Assembly: GCF_964355755.1 (NCBI RefSeq)
Contig: NC_092678.1
Location: 25,710,365 to 25,774,364 of the forward strand
Reading direction: 5' to 3'
DNA: 64,000 nucleotides
Source of the DNA: Antedon mediterranea
Taxonomy: Eukaryota > Echinodermata > Crinoidea > Comatulida > Antedonidae
This document shows, piece after piece, positions 1-9,485 of the stretch. The position numbers were made by a program, and so were the translations under genes. Under the pieces are notes generated by a model, which ran no database searches, was not told the origin of the DNA, and saw nothing but the letters and a program-made list of their open reading frames with translations. Within the stretch, counting starts at the first letter, position 1. The number at the start of each line of letters is the position of its first letter.

Positions 1-134
1 GTTACACAGCGTTCATGTCTTGGGAGGACCCGTATCCCTTGGATACCAACTACATCGGGTACGCGAGCGTGGACGGTGGTAACTTGGCAATTATCTTTGA
101 CAAGAGAGATTTTGTTACAGTTTATACAAAGTAG
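1..134 (+). CDS. 3' end of a plus-strand gene, possibly a farnesoic acid O-methyltransferase-like (FAMeT) domain protein
   Basis: Reading frame 3 is open from the window edge to TAG at 132-134 and encodes about 43 residues ending DFVTVYTK. The stretch FMSWEDPYPLDTNYIGYAS resembles the conserved end of Methyltransf_FA (FAMeT-like) domains, which have a W-x-D-P-x-P-L-x-x-x-Y-[IV]-G core. That resemblance is from memory and no search was run. The other two forward frames are not convincing: one stops early and the other gives no recognisable motif. The gene starts upstream of the window, so its size and domain order are unknown. A non-coding exon end or a chance open frame cannot be excluded. 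Confidence 0.5.
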   Translation, partial: YTAFMSWEDPYPLDTNYIGYASVDGGNLAIIFDKRDFVTVYTK

Positions 135-334
135 TTTTTATTGGTTAAAAGGGTTTTGTCTGCGTCAGATCGTCTGCGAAAACGGTGTAATTGTAGGGCC
201 CGTTCAGACCTTGTAATTTACCAGGATAAGTTGACCTCCCACGAAAGTTAGCGATAATTAGTCCATGAAATAACTTAGTGGGTAAATTAATTGAGCCTGA
301 ACGGCGGGATCATAGTGTGTAGGCGCGTATCACT

Positions 335-473
335 AAAGCTCTGTCTACATTATCAAACTAGTTTGACAAAAAAAGTGTGCCAAAATGTTCGAGTAATTTA
401 ACATTATCGTGTTCCTGTATGGGCACATCACATTTGTTTTTCACATAAAGTTTGATAGTGTAGACAGAGCTTT
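335..473. mobile_element. MITE family 1 copy (CTCTGTCTAC termini)
   Basis: Inverted ends AAGCTCTGTCTACATTATC at the left and the complement of the same motif (GTAGACAGAGCTTT) at the right, about 139 bp apart, with TATGGGCACATCAC inside. The same structure recurs at least six more times in the window, mostly in introns. No coding capacity. Confidence 0.8.
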
Positions 474-622
474 ATCTGTGTGTGTATCTATTTCTTTTCC
501 TTTACCAAATACTAGCCAAAATCGGACTGCTTATTATATCTATCTGGTGCCCCGTCGTGTGATACAAATCTCTGTTAGACACTAGATCTGTTTTTTTCTT
601 GTTTAATTTACTATTTTTTCAA

Positions 623-985
623 TTTAGTTCCTCTTTGATTGTAGTTTCATTAAATATGTTGTGTTTTAAAATGTGTGATGATGCATTGTATATTTTGAAT
701 CAGTATTCCAACCTGTTGAATTATTATAGTTTGGCAAGTACGGTATTGGGTACGTGTTGGGTAATTGATTACGTCATAATTTAGTTCGTCTTTGATTGTA
801 GTTCTTCTTAATTTGTGTTTATTTCATTAAATAAGTTGTGTTTTAAAATGTGTGACGATGTATTGTATATTTTGAATCAATAGTCCAATAGATAGTCCAA
901 GACATTGAGTTGAGTTATTATAGTTTAGGCAAGAAATGCTGTAAAATGTATGATGGACAAATTGGTACGTGTATGGGTATATGAT
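623..985. repeat. Two-copy direct duplication, AT-rich
   Basis: Two diverged direct copies begin TTTAGTTC[CG]TCTTTGATTG at about 623 and 780. Both contain GTTGTGTTTTAAAATGTGTGA and TGTATATTTTGAATCA. No coding sequence or known element was recognised. Together with the flanking MITEs this accounts for much of the 135-1843 gene-free stretch. Confidence 0.65.
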
Positions 986-1009
986 TACGTCACGAGTTCA
1001 CGTTTTAAC

Positions 1010-1137
1010 TTGGTTCTAGGACGCAACGCAAGGACGTAAACGCAACGCAAGCGTATTGACCAATGGTGACACGTGACGTAATCATTCGCTTGTGATTGGT
1101 CAACTCACTTACGTTGCGTCCTAGTGAGAACCAAGCT
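1010..1137. mobile_element. MITE family 2 copy (CCAAT-box-like core)
   Basis: TIRs TTGGTTCTAGGACGCAACG (left) and the complement of CGTTGCGTCCTAGTGAGAACC (right) flank a core with TTGACCAATGG and GTGATTGGTCAA. About 128 bp, non-coding. Confidence 0.75.
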
Positions 1138-1550
1138 TTAATAACAACTAAAACCAGTTATGTGTTGTGTACTCAACCGTATCGATATTTTTTATTCATA
1201 ACGTAACGTAACGTAATTAATTATAACAATATAATACAATATAAATTGAAAGAAGCTAGTATCATAAACAAATCAATGAACTGATAATTAACGTGCATCG
1301 CAATAACAATTAAACATTGCGTTTAAAATTAGCTTACTCTATGTGTTAAATATTAAAACGGACTAATAAAAATAATGAACAAAATGTGTTAATTCGGTAA
1401 AAATGTTTTATTTAGCGAGAACTTTCAGCTGACTTAATTTCTGCAATCTGCAACTCGTGATTATGATTACAGTCGATTTTTGTTATTTTTTAATTTTTCA
1501 TAAATCACACAAGCCAATGTAAAAAACTATATACGACGTAATATAACGTG

Positions 1551-1654
1551 GTTCTCATTTTAGAAGTTAACGCAATTAATGTAGGATGATGCGACGCTTG
1601 TGATTGGACAATGCTTGCGTTGCGTGTGTGCTGCGTCCTAGTGAGAGCCAACTT
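1551..1654. mobile_element. MITE family 2 copy
   Basis: Left end GGTTCTCATTTTAG is diverged. The right end GCGTCCTAGTGAGAGCC and the inner GTGATTGGACAA match family 2. Confidence 0.6.
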
Positions 1655-1843
1655 AAGTTAATGACGTAAGCTAGCAGATGTTGTAGTCACATGATGCCAA
1701 TCTGTATAAAAAAATAAAAAAATAAGAGAAAAACAAATTTATGTAAAAACCAAAACGTACAAAACAAAACATTATAAGGGGCAGAAATGATATTTATCAG
1801 CGTTTATTTACCATATTTATAGCAGGTCTTTAAAAAGTCTTAT

Positions 1844-4800
1844 TTACCTTTCTGGTAGACGTGGTTTCTGTGCTCCAGACACTCTGTAGTTTTTGAATTC
1901 AGCTTTCACTGTGTCATGTAGACAGCGACATCTGGCGCAATGATCGACTACAACATAACGTCTCTCTTTAATAACGAAACGATCTCCTGATAAACTAACT
2001 GCTATACAATTCCCTGCAATAAAAACAAATTATAGTTGAGTTGTTGTTTTATAGACACAGTGGTAACTCCATTTGACCAATCACAGACGATTGATTATGA
2101 GAACTTTCGCTTGTCATTGGTCAACTTGCTTGCGTTGCGTCTACGTCCTTGCGTTGCGTATCTACTGGTAAAGCGTGGTTCCCACTAGAGACGCAATCAA
2201 GGTCGTACGCGCAACGAGTTGACCAATGACAAGCCACTGTTTGAACAATTCATCGATTGTGATTTGTCAAATTGTTGCGTCGCTAGTAAACAAACAAAGC
2301 TTAACTCATTTATTTAACATGTTGATCAATAATAGGCCTATTGAAATACAGTAGTTAGTTACCTGCATTACAAACAGGGCACCCGCATTCGTCAAGTTCT
2401 GGATTGGTGCACTTATTTGATATTATACATGGTTTGTTATCACATGAGCTGGGTATCCCACCTGAACCACCGGTTGATCCTCCTGAACCACCGGTTGATC
2501 CCCCTGAACCACCGGTTGATCCACCCGAACCACCGGTTGATCCTCCTGAACCACCGGTTGATCCCCCTGAACCACCGGTTGATCCTCCTGAACCACCGGT
2601 TGATCCTCCTGTACCACCAGTTGATCCTCCTGATGAGCCACCGGTTGATCCCCCTGAACCACCGGTATTACAGGCATCAGTATTGCAGACTGCATTTCTG
2701 AAACACCAATTTATTTTGTCTATTATGCCATTTATATTCCATTATTGCAGACTATACTACTAAAATCATCATGTGTTTAATTTAGTACAAACAGTATATG
2801 CATATATCACGGTACTATTTTACGTAGAAAACACCCTCCTCCTCCCTCCCTCCCTCCACCCTCCCCTCCCAATTGGCAAAGAACGGTAGTAATGCTAACC
2901 TTTGTGAGACAGCTGGTGGTTGGCTTGCTGGTACCCAGTATGCCGAGAAGAAAACGGGTTCGGAGACGGGATTGCATTGGCAGACGGCACAACCATTAGG
3001 GCCTAAGGTTTTTGGACCATCGTCATCAATCAGATAAAAAGAGTCACCCACGCTAGCAATACAATTTCCAACTGAAAAAAAAATAAAATATACATTTATG
3101 AATACCTTGAGGGCGGGCATCATCAAACTTGTCAATGTTTCTTTGCTGAATGTGCAGAGTATGATGTTTCTATGACGTTGCAAATACAGCCAAATAAACT
3201 TGTTTAAAAGTGTGACGTGGTAGTGATATGACATCATGTGTCCATACGGGCACATCAAATGTTTGTGTGACAAGTTAGTTAGTGTAGACAGAGCTTTACA
3301 ATCAGCTTTCCTTATGGTTTTTTTGGGGGAAAGTTTCAGGTATACCTGTGTTTTCCTCAAAGAGAATCTTACCTTCTGGGCAAGTTGGACACCCACATCC
3401 TGGACGTGTTGGTCTAAAACATTTGTTCGTGACAAAACATGGTGCCGGGTCGATACAAAGACCAATATCATTGTCAGTGAGGCAGAAACAGCCGAATGTA
3501 CAAGGAGGTATATCACTTGCTGATGGGTACACCAGTGACGGATCGGTGCCGGCACATGCTGGCGTTGGAGTTGTCACAATACACGCACTTGTGTCACAAA
3601 CAGCTCGTCTAATGAAACAAACAAAATTGATAAACTTAATACTTAATATAATAACATTTATTATTATTTACGAAACGTAACGATGTAAGTAAAACATCTG
3701 ACCAATCACAAGTGATTATCTGAACTGTCGCTTGTTATTGGTCAATTTGCTTGCGCGATGCGCGTACGTTCTTGCGTTGCGCGTCCTAGTGGGAACCAAC
3801 TAACATCGCAGGTTTATATCCTTACCTTTGAGGAAGTTGAGGACGACCACTACCTCGCCAATATAAATGATGGTTAGCAGTTTCTGGAGCTTCGCATTGA
3901 CATACTGCGCATCCTCCTACAACAGTGGGACCATCATCACTGATTGTCACCTGTTCTCCGTTTGGCCCTTCAGCAATACAAGAACCTATATAAAAAAAAG
4001 GATGACATTATAATTCTAGTTATTGTCGGTTGTAGTAACTAGTGTCATCTTTAATATTGTCATCGCCGTCGTACTTTGTCGACGTCATCACCGCCGTCGT
4101 ACTTTGTCGACGTCACCACCGCCGTCGTACTTTGTTGACGTCATCACCGCCGTCGTAATTTGTCGACGTCATTCTCGTTGTTTTCAACGTTGTTGTCATA
4201 ATAATGCTGTATTACATTACCTCTTTCGTTTGGTGGACATGTTCCACACCCACATGGTCCGTCGACAGGATTTGAACACCGATTCGAAAGTCTGCATGCC
4301 GGTGGAAGAAAACACACCGTTTGACCACTTTCCAGCGAGCAGAAGCAACCGAAATCGCACTGTTCAATATCAGCTTCTGAATTTCGGGACTGACTTGCGG
4401 TTGCGCAGTTTGCAAAATGCTTAGAGTTGACATCAAATCCACCACCTCCATCAGCGCCATCACGACCAGGTCCAAACTTAGTTGCGTCTTCGCCATCTTC
4501 ACCGTCTATTCCATCGATGAACGTTGGTGGGCAAAACTGATAATCGCATTCGGCTTCCCTAAATACATAAATTGTACTGATTTATGTGTTTTTTGTCACT
4601 GAACTTTTGAGTTACTAATTGCGTTATGTTTGTCCCACTGCCTTGTGTGTGAAAGTGTGTGAAACCAAGCTTGTGTGTGAAAGTGTGTGAAACCAAGCTT
4701 GTGTGTGAAATTGTGTGAAACCAAGCTTTACTATTTCTCTTTTATGTGAAATAAAATTATACAAACCTTATTTCTAAATTTCCAAGATCAAGTTTATTGT

Positions 4801-6567
4801 TTACAATATCAACAAAAACAGACGAAATTGGAACATTTTGGCAGCTACATATTGCACAACCAACAGCTACATTTGTAGCTCCCTCTGCAACTTTGACAAC
4901 TTCTTGATTCTCATTTAAGGCAATGCAATGGCGACCTAGAAGAAAGTACCAACATTTGAATGAAAACACCTGGAATTGAATGGTAAGTTAAACCCCTCCA
5001 CACACTTTGTAAGGACACTTGCCTCAAGAAGCACTTCACCATATGTTCTAGCCTAAACAATGATATCTCAATAGCATATGGCATTTGATTCAGTGAAACA
5101 TAACATTGTCTCTAATCATAATTAATCCACATTTTAATTAAGTTTTATATGAAGGGTGTTGTCAGTTACAAGGTGACGTGAAGGTCTCGTGCCATCATTT
5201 AATTTAACTTGAAATTAAAGACGAATGTAGAGTAGAGATATGTACCGTAAGAAACAGCCGATTCTATGTCGAGTGTGAGAGATGCGCGTTCTCGTTTGAT
5301 GCGCGTTCTCGTTAAGATGCGCGTTCTCGTTAAGATGCGCGCACGCTATGATGCAGAACACCCCCCCCCCCCCCCAATGACACTTCTAAAAGTTACGTTT
5401 TGAACCGATGTGTATTTTTATTAAATCAGTATGTAAATCTAATATATCTAAAACAACTCCCTGATCTAATTAATTAAAACACAACATAAATCATACATAA
5501 TAATAAGTTACACTCAAGTTTGCGAGTAAATCTTGAGTCTCACTTTAAGAGCAATATAGTGACGTCATGCACGCACAAACAACTGAGTAGTCAAGAGTCA
5601 ATGATGACAATACAACGTTTCGTGACACTTAGTTCACAAAATGTAAGTTAAGTATTGTTCTTACAAATATAAGTTAAGTATCGTTCTTTCAACTCAATTG
5701 TACACTTAATTGTATTGTTCTCAGAACAAATAATTTTATTTATTGTGTAATCAATAAATGAAATATATGTTATGGTACTCTTAAGAACGTTGTTTGTCAT
5801 CGTATTATGTATTTATAAAGCGTCCTTCCAATAAAGATCAAAGCGCTGTACAGATTCGACTAACATATAAAAACTTTTTTTAAAGCACTACTTTGTTTTG
5901 AGGTTTTAAAAAGTACACGAATCCTGGCAAATTACCAAGGAGATGCTATTCATATTAAAATCATAATAATGATTAAATGTATCAATTATTTTTTTTCAAT
6001 GTATTTCATTAAATTTGTATCATAAACTTTCAAAATTAAGTTAGAATAATAATTAAAAACTTGTTTTAAACAGTGACGCACAAAAAGATGAAACACAATC
6101 ATTACTCTCAATTAAGCAGCAATAAATAATATATTTAATAGATGAAGTTTTAAAAAAGGGTGTAGGATGTTGCCCAGTGGAAAGCAGCCTCCTGTATCCA
6201 ATTGTATGGATAGATTATCAAATTCTATAATATAGGCCTAAAATCAAACAAATGCAAAGACACGGAGCCCTAATTTGTTGCCCTCTTATCCGCCCTGTTG
6301 CTTACCTTGTGAGCAGCTTGGGCACATACAGCCAGGCTTGATATCTGGATCTGAGCATTCGTTTGAGACCAAACAAGACGTCGGTTCGGCTCGGCATTCA
6401 ATTCTTGCAACTCCCGCTTTACTGATACAAAAACAACCGTACATACATTCTGGTATTGCGTCTACGTTTTGTACGTTTGTACAGAGCGAGCCTTGGGTTT
6501 GGCCGTTTACAGATGATAATATACAAATGATAAATGAAAGTTGGAAAAGTAATCGCGTGTTCTTCAT
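1844..6567 (-). CDS. Secreted cysteine-rich multi-module protein (VWC-like), eight exons
   Basis: Exons 6567-6306, 4935-4767, 4558-4221, 3985-3826, 3608-3373, 3071-2900, 2697-2363 and 2013-1848 join in one frame with consensus GT/AG sites, giving 612 codons. The start at 6567 opens a clear signal peptide (MKNTR, then a long hydrophobic run ending SSVNG). Two module types then alternate four times. Module A (phase 2-in, 1-out) has C-x3-GCFC, a spaced C-x5-C pair and a closing C-x-C-x2-C. Module B (phase 1-in, 2-out) has G-x-C-I-A and later C-A-x-C-x-C. Both look von Willebrand factor C-like, so an extracellular or matrix role is inferred. I do not recognise a named family. After exon 8, reading on into the intron gives a TAA at 1846-1844, so the protein either ends there or has a further exon I could not find. 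Confidence 0.75.
1848..2013 (-). CDS. Cysteine-rich gene exon 8: module B4
   Basis: Acceptor ATTGCAG|GG, donor-like AAAG|GTAAAT. Encodes GNCIAVSLSGDRF and HCARCRC. Phase 1 to 2. Without splicing, the frame stops two codons later. Confidence 0.75.
2056..2300. mobile_element. Two adjacent MITE family 2 copies
   Basis: One copy at about 2056-2172 (TTGACCAATCACAG, CGTTGCGTCTACG), followed by a second at about 2173-2300 that opens TGGTTCCCACTAGAGACGC and contains GTTGACCAATGACAAG. Both lie in the intron between exons 7 and 8. Confidence 0.6.
2363..2697 (-). CDS. Cysteine-rich gene exon 7: module A4 with Gly-Ser repeat
   Basis: Acceptor TGTTTCAG|AA, donor GCAG|GTAAC. Opens with two cysteines (AVCNTDAC) and runs into about 70 residues of GGSGGST heptads. 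It resumes with CDNKPCIISNKC and CGCPVC. The central C-x3-GCFC part of the other A modules is absent, apparently replaced by the repeat. Phase 2 to 1. Confidence 0.8.
2461..2667 (-). repeat. Coding 21-bp minisatellite (GGSGGST heptads)
   Basis: About ten tandem copies of a 21-bp unit (plus strand CCTGAACCACCGGTTGATCC plus one base). Seven codons per unit keeps the frame. It has one 3-bp insertion and a few base changes. The Pro-rich open frames on the plus strand are shadows of it. Confidence 0.9.
2900..3071 (-). CDS. Cysteine-rich gene exon 6: module B3
   Basis: Acceptor TTTTTTCAG|TT, donor AAAG|GTTAGC. Encodes GNCIASVGDSF and GCAVCQC. Phase 1 to 2. A longer open frame across the neighbouring intron (2815-3555) is incidental. 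Confidence 0.8.
3225..3300. mobile_element. MITE family 1, right-half remnant
   Basis: ATGACATCATGTGTCCATACGG leads into GTGTAGACAGAGCTTTA. The left half is missing or too diverged to see. Confidence 0.55.
3373..3608 (-). CDS. Cysteine-rich gene exon 5: module A3
   Basis: Acceptor TCATTAG|AC, donor GAAG|GTAAG. Twelve cysteines including CTFGCFC and CGCPTC, with a short Thr/Pro spacer (VTTPTPA). Phase 2 to 1. Confidence 0.8.
3690..3802. mobile_element. MITE family 2 copy
   Basis: CTGACCAATCACAAG and TTATTGGTCAA in the core, with right end GCGTCCTAGTGGGAACCAAC. Lies in the intron between exons 4 and 5. Confidence 0.65.
3826..3985 (-). CDS. Cysteine-rich gene exon 4: module B2
   Basis: Acceptor ATATAG|GT, donor AAAG|GTAAG. 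Encodes GSCIAEGPNGEQ and GCAVCQC, ending RPQLPQR. Phase 1 to 2. Confidence 0.8.
4054..4180. repeat. 28-bp intronic tandem repeat
   Basis: Four copies of CGTCGTACTTTGTCGACGTC plus about 8 bp, starting at 4067, 4095, 4123 and 4151. Each contains the palindrome GTCGAC. Intronic. Confidence 0.85.
4221..4558 (-). CDS. Cysteine-rich gene exon 3: module A2 with Asp/Gly-rich spacer
   Basis: Acceptor TATTTAG|GG, donor GAG|GTAATG. Twelve cysteines. A Gly/Asp-rich, loosely collagen-like segment (GIDGEDGED, GRDGADGGGG) sits between the second and third cysteine, before CDFGCFC. Phase 2 to 1. Confidence 0.8.
4642..4729. repeat. 28-bp tandem repeat, three copies
   Basis: CTTGTGTGTGAAAGTGTGTG plus AAACCAAG repeated three times in the intron between exons 2 and 3. 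Confidence 0.85.
4767..4935 (-). CDS. Cysteine-rich gene exon 2: module B1
   Basis: Acceptor TTCTAG|GT at 4936, donor AAG|GTTTGT at 4766. Encodes RHCIALNENQE and GCAICSC. Phase 1 to 2. Confidence 0.8.
4936..6305. other. First intron of the cysteine-rich gene
   Basis: No coding exon seen. It holds a short tandem run of GATGCGCGTTCTCGTTA (four partial copies, 5281-5345), a poly-C tract at about 5350-5364, and AT-rich sequence with repeated AAGTTAAGTATTGTTCTT motifs near 5643-5690. Confidence 0.7.
6306..6567 (-). CDS. Cysteine-rich gene exon 1: signal peptide plus module A1
   Basis: ATG at 6567-6565. Hydrophobic leader of about 22 residues, then a 10-cysteine module with CMYGCFC and CMCPSC. 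The donor is G|GTAAG at 6305, phase 1. Confidence 0.8.
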
Positions 6568-7710
6568 CTTCTTTGATGGTCAGATTCTCTGATCAAAATA
6601 CTTCTTCTTTTTCTTGTTGGTAATATTTCAGATTAATCTCAAACTTCTCCTGCACTTGCCTTATATGGCCATCCCTGTCCTTGACTGTCAATGGTGGACT
6701 TATATTTTTGAACTTCAATAAAAACTTAAGTATTCTTACTTGTGTATACCCCGGATGTACCACCTTATGCACGCATGCATGATAGAAGCAAGTTTTGAAA
6801 AGTTCGTAAATTAATACGATAATTCGGTTCCGGTATCTACGAAAGCTTATGGTTGGCACGTTTCAAACATTGTGCATGTTCATTCATTTTGGTATATCTA
6901 TTCTATAGAGTTACAGCCCTGTAAAAGTTACATTTGGGCTTCTGTAAGGAATAGCTTCGAAAGTTTTATGACCAATCATCACGATCCGAACTGTCGCGCG
7001 CTTGTGATTGGTCAACCCACTTACGTTGCGCGTGCCTACGTTGTTGCGTGCGCCTAAGTCCTTGCGTGCGTCAAAGTGGATACTACGCGGTTGATATACT
7101 TTCACTGTCAGTGCCCGTGCCCGTGCCCAGCTACCATGCACCAATTGAGCGTAGCTAAGCATCCCATATTGACCTGGTATAAAGTTTTTCTCATGATAAT
7201 ACGTAAATATTAAAGGATGTCCTGTTTACAATAAGTTACCACCTCCACAAACCGTATCGCCAGCACCTCTTGAATGCACTACAAACGCCTCGGATCCGTC
7301 TACTTGGTTGACTCTATCAACGTCCGAAAGGAGAAACCGGATTTAATTTGAACTATTGCCATTCTCAACATTATGTGAAATTTATTATAAAACTAAAATT
7401 GCCAGTAGACGCTGGTTGTTTAGTTCGAAAGTGTGAAATTATAGTTCTTCTTAAGCTTGGTTCTTCCCACTAGAGACGTAACTCAAGAACGACGTAAGCG
7501 CAACGTACATGATTTGACCAATCATAAGCGATGGATTATTCGAACTGTTGTCATTGGTCAACTCTCTTGCGTGGAGTCTCGTCCTTGTGTGCGTCTCTAG
7601 TAATTTAATAACAAAAAAAGTTTTGCGATCAAACCGATGGATTTAGTGAATGATTAATGTGCGTTTATCTTAATGTTATTGGAAGGGACAAATTTAAAAA
7701 AAAAAAGATT
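6568..7710. other. Upstream region of the cysteine-rich gene; two MITE family 2 copies
   Basis: No convincing exon. Family 2 MITEs lie at about 6955-7090 (TGACCAATCATCACG, GTGATTGGTCAA) and 7455-7602 (TTGGTTCTTCCCACTAGAG, TTTGACCAATCATAAGCG). No clear promoter element could be assigned. Confidence 0.5.
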
Positions 7711-7792
7711 CGCTGCGAGCAGGGTTCGAACCTGCGCGGGAAGATCCCATTGGATTTCAAGTCCAACGCCTTAACCACTCGGCCATCACAGC
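7711..7792 (-). tRNA. tRNA-Ser(TGA)
   Basis: The minus strand folds as a class II tRNA. The acceptor arm GCTGTGA pairs with TCGCAGC. The D arm contains GGCCGAGTGGTTAAGGC, the anticodon loop is CTTGAAA (anticodon TGA), a long variable arm follows, and the T arm is CAGGTTCGAACCCTG. No intron. An A-rich run (T-rich on the transcribed strand) follows the 3' end and could terminate Pol III. Confidence 0.95.
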
Positions 7793-7855
7793 TGGTTGGG
7801 GTATACACTGATTCTTTATTGTGTCGAAAACTCCAAACTGATAATACTGCATAAT

Positions 7856-8673
7856 GGGATATGACCGGTTGGGCCGCCGACAAGTTGAGCCGCCGGTAAT
7901 TTCTATGAAACGCCCAGTGCGTCTTTTACGACATTTCGCGTAGTGATAGAGGGGTGTCCTAGTACATAAGTTCATGGTCTTTAGGTTTATTGTGTCATGA
8001 AAATAAATAATAATTACATACTACAATTTTGTCGGTTTGAACCGCCATAACAACACAGCAAAGGAAAGTAGTCATATTTAATAATTTAATTGTTTTTAAT
8101 CTTTCAAGGTAAAAATGCAGTGCACTCCATAATATTTTTCTCGCGTAAAATCACGTTGTCTCTCAGGACTAATAGAGTATTGATACTCTTCGAATGAGGT
8201 TAAATAATTATTGTTTTTTATCTACTATCTTTTAATAATAATATCATATTTTATTGAATTTTACAATGTTAATACACAAAATATTTTACTAAAAAACGGT
8301 GATTTTATGCAATTATTTGACCGAAAAATGGAGTAGGCCTAGTTCATACAACTGCCGCCTAAGGGGGCAACATGTTTACGTAATTTTTGGCTAAAAACGA
8401 TCATTTTCGGTCATGTTTTAGGCCTTATATTTTGGAATCTACAAGTCAGATATTCATAATTATTTCTCTTTAATTATAATATTTAATAATATATACTAAA
8501 AACCGTGATCTATAAACTTTGGAATATACATCGTTATATCTAATAATTAATATAAATAGAACTTCTATTAAATAGAAACGAGCACCGGCGAAAGTAAGCA
8601 TTTGGCGTTTCATAGAAAATAACGTTTTTCTGGCGGCGGCTCAACTTGTCGGCGGCTCAACTTAGCCTAATCC
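7856..8673. mobile_element. 0.8-kb TIR element, non-autonomous
   Basis: Left end has GCCGCCGACAAGTTGAGCCG and TTTCTATGAAACGCC. The right end is the inverted counterpart (GGCGTTTCATAGAAA, CGGCTCAACTTGTCGGCGGC). Flanked by an 11-bp direct repeat TACTGCATAAT (7845-7855 and 8674-8684), probably the target-site duplication. The interior is AT-rich with no open frame. Superfamily not assigned. Confidence 0.8.
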
Positions 8674-8684
8674 TACTGCATAAT

Positions 8685-9112
8685 AAAGTCTTTTGTTTTA
8701 TTAGATCAGCCAAACGTTATTTTACCAAGAAATATCGATTGTGAATAACCCAATGTTTTTATAGCCGACAACTGTCATCACGTGATAACTATTATAGCCT
8801 ATTTATATATTTTTTTCCAAAAAACTAATAATATAAAATAAATAAAAATGCAAGTAATATTAAACTTGATTTTATAATGTATTTTGATTTTTTTGTATCA
8901 TGTTTGTTTGTTATTTCTATATTATTATTAAAGAGTGTAATTGATTTATCTGCTAACTAGGACTGTATTTATTATTTCATTATTCAACCAACTTGGGCCA
9001 TACTGAATAGTATATTGGTCAGTAAAATTTAACGACAATTTTAAAATATAGTTAAAACAAAATATACTACACCGGTAAAATAAAATAGCAAGATATATAT
9101 AAAAAAAATACG
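8685..9112. other. AT-rich spacer between the TIR element and tRNA-Pro
   Basis: Nothing recognisable: low-complexity A/T sequence. Confidence 0.6.
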
Positions 9113-9184
9113 GGGCTCGTCCGGGAATCGAACCCGGGACCTCTCGCACCCGAAGCGAGAATCATACCTCTAGACCAACGAGCC
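9113..9184 (-). tRNA. tRNA-Pro(CGG)
   Basis: Minus-strand cloverleaf. The acceptor arm GGCTCGT pairs with ACGAGCC. The D arm contains TTGGTCTAGAGGTATGA, the anticodon stem is TCTCGC/GCGAGA with loop TTCGGGT (anticodon CGG), and the T arm is CCGGGTTCGATTCCCGG. No intron. It lies 153 bp upstream of the PSMD6 start, in the opposite orientation. Confidence 0.95.
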
Positions 9185-9337
9185 AACCACCAAAAGAGGG
9201 CGTTTCTTATCAATATGAACACTTAAACAGGTGAACAATAGACTTTTTTTGCAATTAATTAGTGAAGCGTAGCGCGTATTATATTTATAGAGGGCCATTT
9301 CTTTATTTTTTTTGCTCGTCATCGAAGAAAAAAAAAC

Positions 9338-9485
9338 ATGCCGGTTACAGAAAATTTCGAAGCCGAAGGGCTTGAAAAGAATCCAGATTTAAACTTGGCC
9401 CAGCTAAAATTTCGCTTAAGTATAGATGGAAAAAATTCCACCAAAGAAATAAAGAATGAGTTGCTTGAAGGTATCTCCAATCACA
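9338..9485 (+). CDS. PSMD6: PSMD6 exon 1
   Basis: ATG in context AAACATGCC. Encodes [18 protein letters not shown] and on to ISNH. The donor is CACA|GTAAGT, phase 1. Confidence 0.93.

Noticed and set aside
2404-2763. Pro-rich plus-strand open frames (PPEPPVDPP repeats)
   Set aside because: They are the complement of the GGSGGST coding repeat on the minus strand; that exon has matching splice sites and phases.
2815-3555. A 246-codon minus-strand open frame
   Set aside because: It reads through two real exons and the intron between them; only parts fall in the module frame. Treated as incidental.
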